A DNA stretch of 64,000 nt from Pseudolabrys sp. (GTDB lineage Bacteria; Pseudomonadota; Alphaproteobacteria; Rhizobiales; Xanthobacteraceae), in contig JADGGK010000004.1 of assembly GCA_019689975.1 (NCBI GenBank), forward strand, positions 21,801-85,800. The letters are read 5' to 3'. Shown here piece by piece: positions 60,575-64,000 of this stretch. The notes beneath the pieces were generated by a model, which saw nothing but the letters and a program-made list of their open reading frames with translations, did no database searches and had not been told where the DNA came from. A program made the position numbers and the translations under genes. Each line of letters opens with the position of its first letter. The first letter of the stretch is position 1.

Positions 60575-61801
60575 ATGACTGCCGCCCGTCTCGACGCCGC
60601 TGTGCCCGTTCTCGAGAAGACCCCGCTCGAAGGCTATGTCGCGCCGGAAAAGCCCTCCTTGATCGGGCTGTCGCGCGGCGAGCTGGCGGGGCTGCTCGCG
60701 GGATTTGGCGTGCCGGAGACGCAGCGCCGGATGCGGGTGCAGCAGCTCTGGCACTGGCTTTATGTGCGCGGTGCCCGCGGCTTCGACGCCATGACCGACC
60801 TATCGAAGGAGTTGCGCGCCGCGCTCGCCGCCCGCTACACGCTCGACCGTCCCGAGGTCGTCGCCGAGCAGGTCTCGACGGACGGTACCCGCAAGTGGCT
60901 GTTGCGGCTGCCCGGCGAATCGCGGAGCGGACGTGGGCACGAGATCGAATGCGTCTATATTCCCGATGCCGAGCGCGGCACGCTGTGCGTGTCGAGCCAG
61001 GTCGGCTGCACGCTGAATTGCTCCTTCTGCCATACCGGCACACAGCGCCTGGTCCGCAATCTGACCGCCGGGGAGATCGTCGGGCAGGTGATGGTGGCGC
61101 GCGATCGGCTCGGCGACTGGCCGGGCGGCGTGCGCCCGCGCGACGGCATTCTTCCCGCGGGCGACCGCTGCATCACCAATATCGTGGTGATGGGCATGGG
61201 CGAACCGCTCTACAATTTCGAAGCCGTCCGCGACGCGCTCTTGATCGTCGCCGACAGCGGCGGCATCGCTATCTCTAAACGCCGAATCACTCTTTCCACA
61301 TCCGGCGTGGCGCCGCTCATCGGGCGCGTGGGAGCCGAGATCGGCTGCATGCTGGCGGTTTCGCTGCACGCGGTACGCGACGATCTGCGCAACGAGCTCG
61401 TGCCGATCAACCGCAAATATCCGATCGCGCACTTGCTTGAAGCATGCCGCAACTATCCGGGCCTCTCCAATGCCCGACGTATCACGTTCGAATACGTGAT
61501 GCTCAAAGGGGTTAACGACTCGCTTGCCGACGCCAAGGCGCTCGTGCGGCTGCTGCAGGGCATCCCTGCAAAGATCAACCTCATCCCGTTCAACCCCTGG
61601 CCGGGAACGAGTTATGCCTGCTCCGATTGGGAACAGATCGAGCGGTTCTCGCAGGTGGTGTTCGACGCCGGCTACGCTTCGCCGGTGCGCACGCCGCGCG
61701 GCCGCGACATCCTGGCGGCCTGTGGCCAGCTCAAGAGCGCGACGGAGAGGCTTTCCGCGCGCGAACGCATGGCGCTGCGGGCCATGGCGCTGACGGATTG
61801 A
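60575..61801 (+). CDS. rlmN: Dual-specificity 23S rRNA/tRNA (adenine-C2)-methyltransferase RlmN
   Basis: A 408-residue radical-SAM methyltransferase that makes m2A2503 in 23S rRNA and m2A37 in some tRNAs. The 4Fe-4S cluster motif is [16 protein letters not shown] (CxxxCxxC), followed by [52 protein letters not shown], and the catalytic cysteine region [17 protein letters not shown]. The N-terminal helical domain includes [20 protein letters not shown]. Start ATG at 60575. A small membrane-protein gene follows after 3 bases. Confidence 0.97.
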   Translation: MTAARLDAAVPVLEKTPLEGYVAPEKPSLIGLSRGELAGLLAGFGVPETQRRMRVQQLWHWLYVRGARGFDAMTDLSKELRAALAARYTLDRPEVVAEQVSTDGTRKWLLRLPGESRSGRGHEIECVYIPDAERGTLCVSSQVGCTLNCSFCHTGTQRLVRNLTAGEIVGQVMVARDRLGDWPGGVRPRDGILPAGDRCITNIVVMGMGEPLYNFEAVRDALLIVADSGGIAISKRRITLSTSGVAPLIGRVGAEIGCMLAVSLHAVRDDLRNELVPINRKYPIAHLLEACRNYPGLSNARRITFEYVMLKGVNDSLADAKALVRLLQGIPAKINLIPFNPWPGTSYACSDWEQIERFSQVVFDAGYASPVRTPRGRDILAACGQLKSATERLSARERMALRAMALTD

Positions 61802-61804
61802 GCC

Positions 61805-62263
61805 TTGTCGCTGATAGGCCACCTGTTCGCGATCCTTTTCGCAGTCATGGCCGCGAGCCTCGCCGCCGGCATCGTTGTCGCCACGGCTCTCTGGGGACCC
61901 GGCTGGTATCAGGCTTCCGCCGATGCGAATGCGCATGTTTTCTTTTTTTGGATGACCGTGGCGGTGGCGACCGGGTTCACCGGCGCCGCAGGCCTGCTGC
62001 CGCTGGTCGTGATGATCGTGCTGGGGGAAGCATTCAAAATACGTTCCCTGCTCGCACATTTGGCGGCCGGTGCCGCATTCCTGTTGCTGCTGTATTATGG
62101 AACCGGCGCCATTCCGATCTCGTATGAGGAATCAATTGATCGTCCCCCGCCGCCGATGTCGCACGCCGCGGAAGTTGCCGCGAGCGCCGGCGCGGCCTTC
62201 GGGTTCACCTACTGGCTGATCGCCGGCCGCACGGCGGGACGCTGGCGGGAACGGGGCGCCTGA
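61805..62263 (+). CDS. Small membrane protein of unknown function downstream of rlmN
   Basis: A 152-residue protein with about four hydrophobic helices (LIGHLFAILFAVMAASLAAG, MTVAVATGFTGAAGLLPLVV, LLAHLAAGAAFLLLLYYGTG, and one near the C-terminus, AAFGFTYWLIAG). The last part is arginine-rich. The start is uncertain: a TTG at 61805 gives an unbroken first helix and lies 3 bases after rlmN, whereas the first ATG at 61847 would cut that helix. It is probably translated from the rlmN message. I do not recognise a family. Confidence 0.75.
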   Translation: MSLIGHLFAILFAVMAASLAAGIVVATALWGPGWYQASADANAHVFFFWMTVAVATGFTGAAGLLPLVVMIVLGEAFKIRSLLAHLAAGAAFLLLLYYGTGAIPISYEESIDRPPPPMSHAAEVAASAGAAFGFTYWLIAGRTAGRWRERGA

Positions 62264-62359
62264 GCCCGGACCGCCGAGGCCCAATCGGCGCGAAGCCTGT
62301 CTTCGACGTCGCTCGCCGGCCTCGCGCGCAACGCAAGACGGATCCTCGCCGGGCGCGCG

Positions 62360-62965
62360 TCATTTCCGGTTGACGGTCCATTCCAGCGCCGCCTCCAGCC
62401 GGTCATTGCCCCAGAACAATTCGCCGTCCGCGGTCACGAAGCTCGGGGCGCCGAAAATGCCGAGCCGCTGGGCTTCGGCGACCTGCTCTCTGAGCGCATT
62501 CTTGACGCGCTCGCTTGCCGCTTCCTCCAGAACGGCCTCGGCCTCCTTGCCTTGCGCCGCGATCACCGCGGCGACGGTGTCGGCGCCGCCGATATCACGG
62601 CCGTCCGCGAACTCGGCCGTGTAGATGGCGCGGCAGTAGTCTTCGCCCCATCCCTGAGCAAGAGCGACCAGCGCGACCCGCGTTGCGAGCAGCGTGTTCT
62701 GCGGAAATGTCGTCGGCCGCTTGAATGGAAGATTCTGCGCCGCGCAGATGCGGGTGAGGTCCCGCCACATGTAGCGACCCTTGGCGGGATAGAGGTTGAA
62801 GGGGGAGTCGTTCCAGCCCTGCGCCTTGAAGATCGGCCCGAGCAGGAACGGCCGCCAGCGCACGACGATCCCCGCCCGTTCCGCCAGCAACGCGACACGC
62901 ATCGCGGCGGGATAGGAATAGGTGGATGCGAATTCGAACCAGAAATCGAGCATGCGAGGCGACAT
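62360..62965 (-). CDS. 2-hydroxychromene-2-carboxylate isomerase-like protein (DsbA/GST-kappa fold)
   Basis: A 201-residue DsbA-family protein. The N-terminal MLDFWFEFASTYSYPAAMR has a Ser/Tyr-containing active site in place of a CxxC, as in the glutathione-dependent isomerases of naphthalene breakdown (NahD) and GST kappa; RWRPFLLGPIFKAQGWN, NTLLATRVALVAL and LGIFGAPSFVTADGELFWGN (with cis-Pro) complete the fold. The true substrate may be different, since this family is broad. Start at 62965; a second in-frame ATG lies at 62953. No catabolic genes adjoin. Confidence 0.92.
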   Translation of the reverse strand: MSPRMLDFWFEFASTYSYPAAMRVALLAERAGIVVRWRPFLLGPIFKAQGWNDSPFNLYPAKGRYMWRDLTRICAAQNLPFKRPTTFPQNTLLATRVALVALAQGWGEDYCRAIYTAEFADGRDIGGADTVAAVIAAQGKEAEAVLEEAASERVKNALREQVAEAQRLGIFGAPSFVTADGELFWGNDRLEAALEWTVNRK

Positions 62966-63225
62966 GCGCCGATTATAGCCGGCTTGCGTGACCCGACACC
63001 TTTCCTTCCGGGCGCCGCTCCGCTAGTACCGCTTTGGCAAGTGGGGTCGCTCAGGTGCCCCTTCACGGCGCCTTTTTCCCTCTTGCGAGGGCAAGAGGAC
63101 GTGCGAGACGGGCATCGCGCGCATGAGGCGCCGACACCCATTGCGGGACCTTCCTCCGACGGGGGTAAATGACGTGGAGATCATGGACCATCAATCCAGG
63201 ATTCCGAGGTCAAGCCGGCGGCAAC

Positions 63226-63999
63226 ATGAATAGAACGGGTCTCATCGTTGCGCTCGTCGTTGCCACCGCTGTTGGCGTTCCCTTGGCGTTGTTCCCGCAG
63301 CTCGATCTGGCCGTGTCCGCGCTGTTCTATGCGGTGAGCGACGGTCAACACAACATGTTTGCATGGCGTTTGTCGCCGCTCGTCCAGACCCTGCGTAACC
63401 TCGGCCTTTGGGCAAGCGGGGCGCTCCTGGTCCCGGCGATCGCCGCGGTGCTGGTGAAGCTGGTTCTGCCGCGTCGCAAGATGCTCATTTCCGGTCGCGC
63501 AGCACTGTTCCTGATCGCGACGATGGCACTTGGACCCGGCCTGTTGGCGAATGTCGTTCTTAAGGATCATTGGGGACGGCCGCGCCCGATCGACGTGACC
63601 CAGTTCGGCGGCGATCAACATTTCGTCGCATGGTGGGATCCGCGGGGCGATTGTCCGGCGAATTGCTCCTTCGTGTCCGGAGACGTCACCGGTGCCTTCT
63701 GGACGCTGGCGCCGGCGACGCTCGCACCCCCGCCATGGCGCCCGCTCGCCTATGCGGCGGCGCTTGCGTTCGGCGTTGCGATGTCGGTTCTGCGCATCAT
63801 GGCCGGCGCGCATTTCCTCACCGACACGGTGTTTGCCGGAGTATTCACATTTCTGCTCATTTGGCTGACGCACGGCCTGATCTTCCGCTGGCCGCGCACG
63901 CGATTGTCGGCCGATACCGTCGAGCGCGCCCGCGCGCCCCCCGCCCCCCGCGCGGGGTTGGGGGGGGGGTTGGGGCGCCAACCCCAACCCCGGCGGTAA
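63226..63999 (+). CDS. PAP2-family phosphatase (membrane, lipid phosphatase-like)
   Basis: A 257-residue membrane phosphatase with about five or six helices. Motif 1 is KDHWGRPRP (K-x6-RP), motif 2 CSFVSGDVTGAFW in place of the usual PSGH, and motif 3 LRIMAGAHFLTD (R-x5-H-x3-D) with the nucleophilic His. Such enzymes dephosphorylate undecaprenyl diphosphate, phosphatidyl-glycerophosphate or lipid A (LpxE-like). The His of motif 2 being Asp is notable. The C-terminal 25 residues (RAPPAPRAGLGGGLGRQPQP) are low complexity and encoded by G/C homopolymers; the stop is at 63997-63999. I chose the ATG at 63226 over 63169. Confidence 0.88.
   Translation: MNRTGLIVALVVATAVGVPLALFPQLDLAVSALFYAVSDGQHNMFAWRLSPLVQTLRNLGLWASGALLVPAIAAVLVKLVLPRRKMLISGRAALFLIATMALGPGLLANVVLKDHWGRPRPIDVTQFGGDQHFVAWWDPRGDCPANCSFVSGDVTGAFWTLAPATLAPPPWRPLAYAAALAFGVAMSVLRIMAGAHFLTDTVFAGVFTFLLIWLTHGLIFRWPRTRLSADTVERARAPPAPRAGLGGGLGRQPQPRR
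63954..63991 (+). other. G-run and inverted repeat at the 3' end of the PAP2 gene
   Basis: GGGG (63954), a ten-G run (63960-63969) and GGGG (63972-63975) are separated by TT, followed by AACCCCAACCCC (63980-63991). GGTTGGGG can pair with CCCCAACC to form a hairpin, and the G-tracts could form a G-quadruplex in the coding strand. Homopolymers of this kind are also prone to sequencing errors. Confidence 0.55.
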
Positions 64000-64000
64000 A

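Overview
The window is a GC-rich, densely coding chromosomal segment of an alphaproteobacterium, most likely of the order Hyphomicrobiales (Rhizobiales), near the Bradyrhizobium/Xanthobacteraceae side. Supporting signs are a large (about 1,600-residue) NAD-glutamate dehydrogenase, the gene run hemC-hemD-mitofilin-hemY divergent from tsaD-gpsA, a DUF3551 protein, an IalB-like protein, a cpa/tad pilus locus, and short dispersed repeats of a type familiar from this group. The lineage is inferred from gene content only. I see no rRNA, phage, IS element, CRISPR array or replication origin.

Layout. 1-16.6 kb: LON-domain protein and thioredoxin-TPR protein, a prolyl-tRNA editing protein, a DUF3551 protein, tRNA-Gly(GCC), a gamma-glutamyltransferase, an AhpD-like enzyme with a basic tail, NAD-glutamate dehydrogenase, purH, a heparinase-like protein, rsmB and an L,D-transpeptidase. 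16.7-21.8 kb: a leftward run of acs, DUF1761, EVE-domain gene, gpsA and tsaD. 22-26.5 kb: rightward hemC, hemD, a Mic60-like mitofilin gene and a HemY-domain gene, followed by tRNA-Thr(CGT). 27.4-29.4 kb: two tandem P-loop ATPases of unknown role, then a 40-codon membrane microprotein and a strong intrinsic terminator. 29.4-30.7 kb: an LplT-like MFS transporter.

30.7-39.1 kb is an accessory-looking metabolic block: a fumarase/aspartase-superfamily lyase, a divergent M24 (creatinase-fold) protein that has lost its usual metal ligands, and a leftward operon coding an AhpD/CMD-family enzyme, a complete NitT/TauT-type ABC importer and an alpha/beta hydrolase. It looks like uptake and breakdown of an organic compound that I cannot name. 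39.5-47.9 kb is a Tad/Flp pilus assembly locus (cpaB, cpaC, a minimal cpaD-like lipoprotein, cpaE, cpaF, tadB, tadC, then a tadD-like gene) that contains no pilin, prepilin peptidase or TadE/F/G gene.

48.2-64 kb returns to mostly single-gene units: an orphan branched-chain-type solute-binding protein, an SDR, a glutamine amidotransferase, an HWE sensor kinase, tRNA-Ala(CGC), yggT, folD, a GNAT acetyltransferase, typA/bipA, a CBS-domain site-2 protease, pterin carbinolamine dehydratase, a quinone-reductase-like protein, an IalB-like protein, rlmN, a small membrane protein, a DsbA-fold isomerase and a PAP2 phosphatase at the end.

The best candidates for something undescribed are the ATPase pair plus microprotein (27.4-29.4 kb) and the lyase/M24/ABC/hydrolase block (30.7-39.1 kb). 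Most of the remainder is ordinary core genome.
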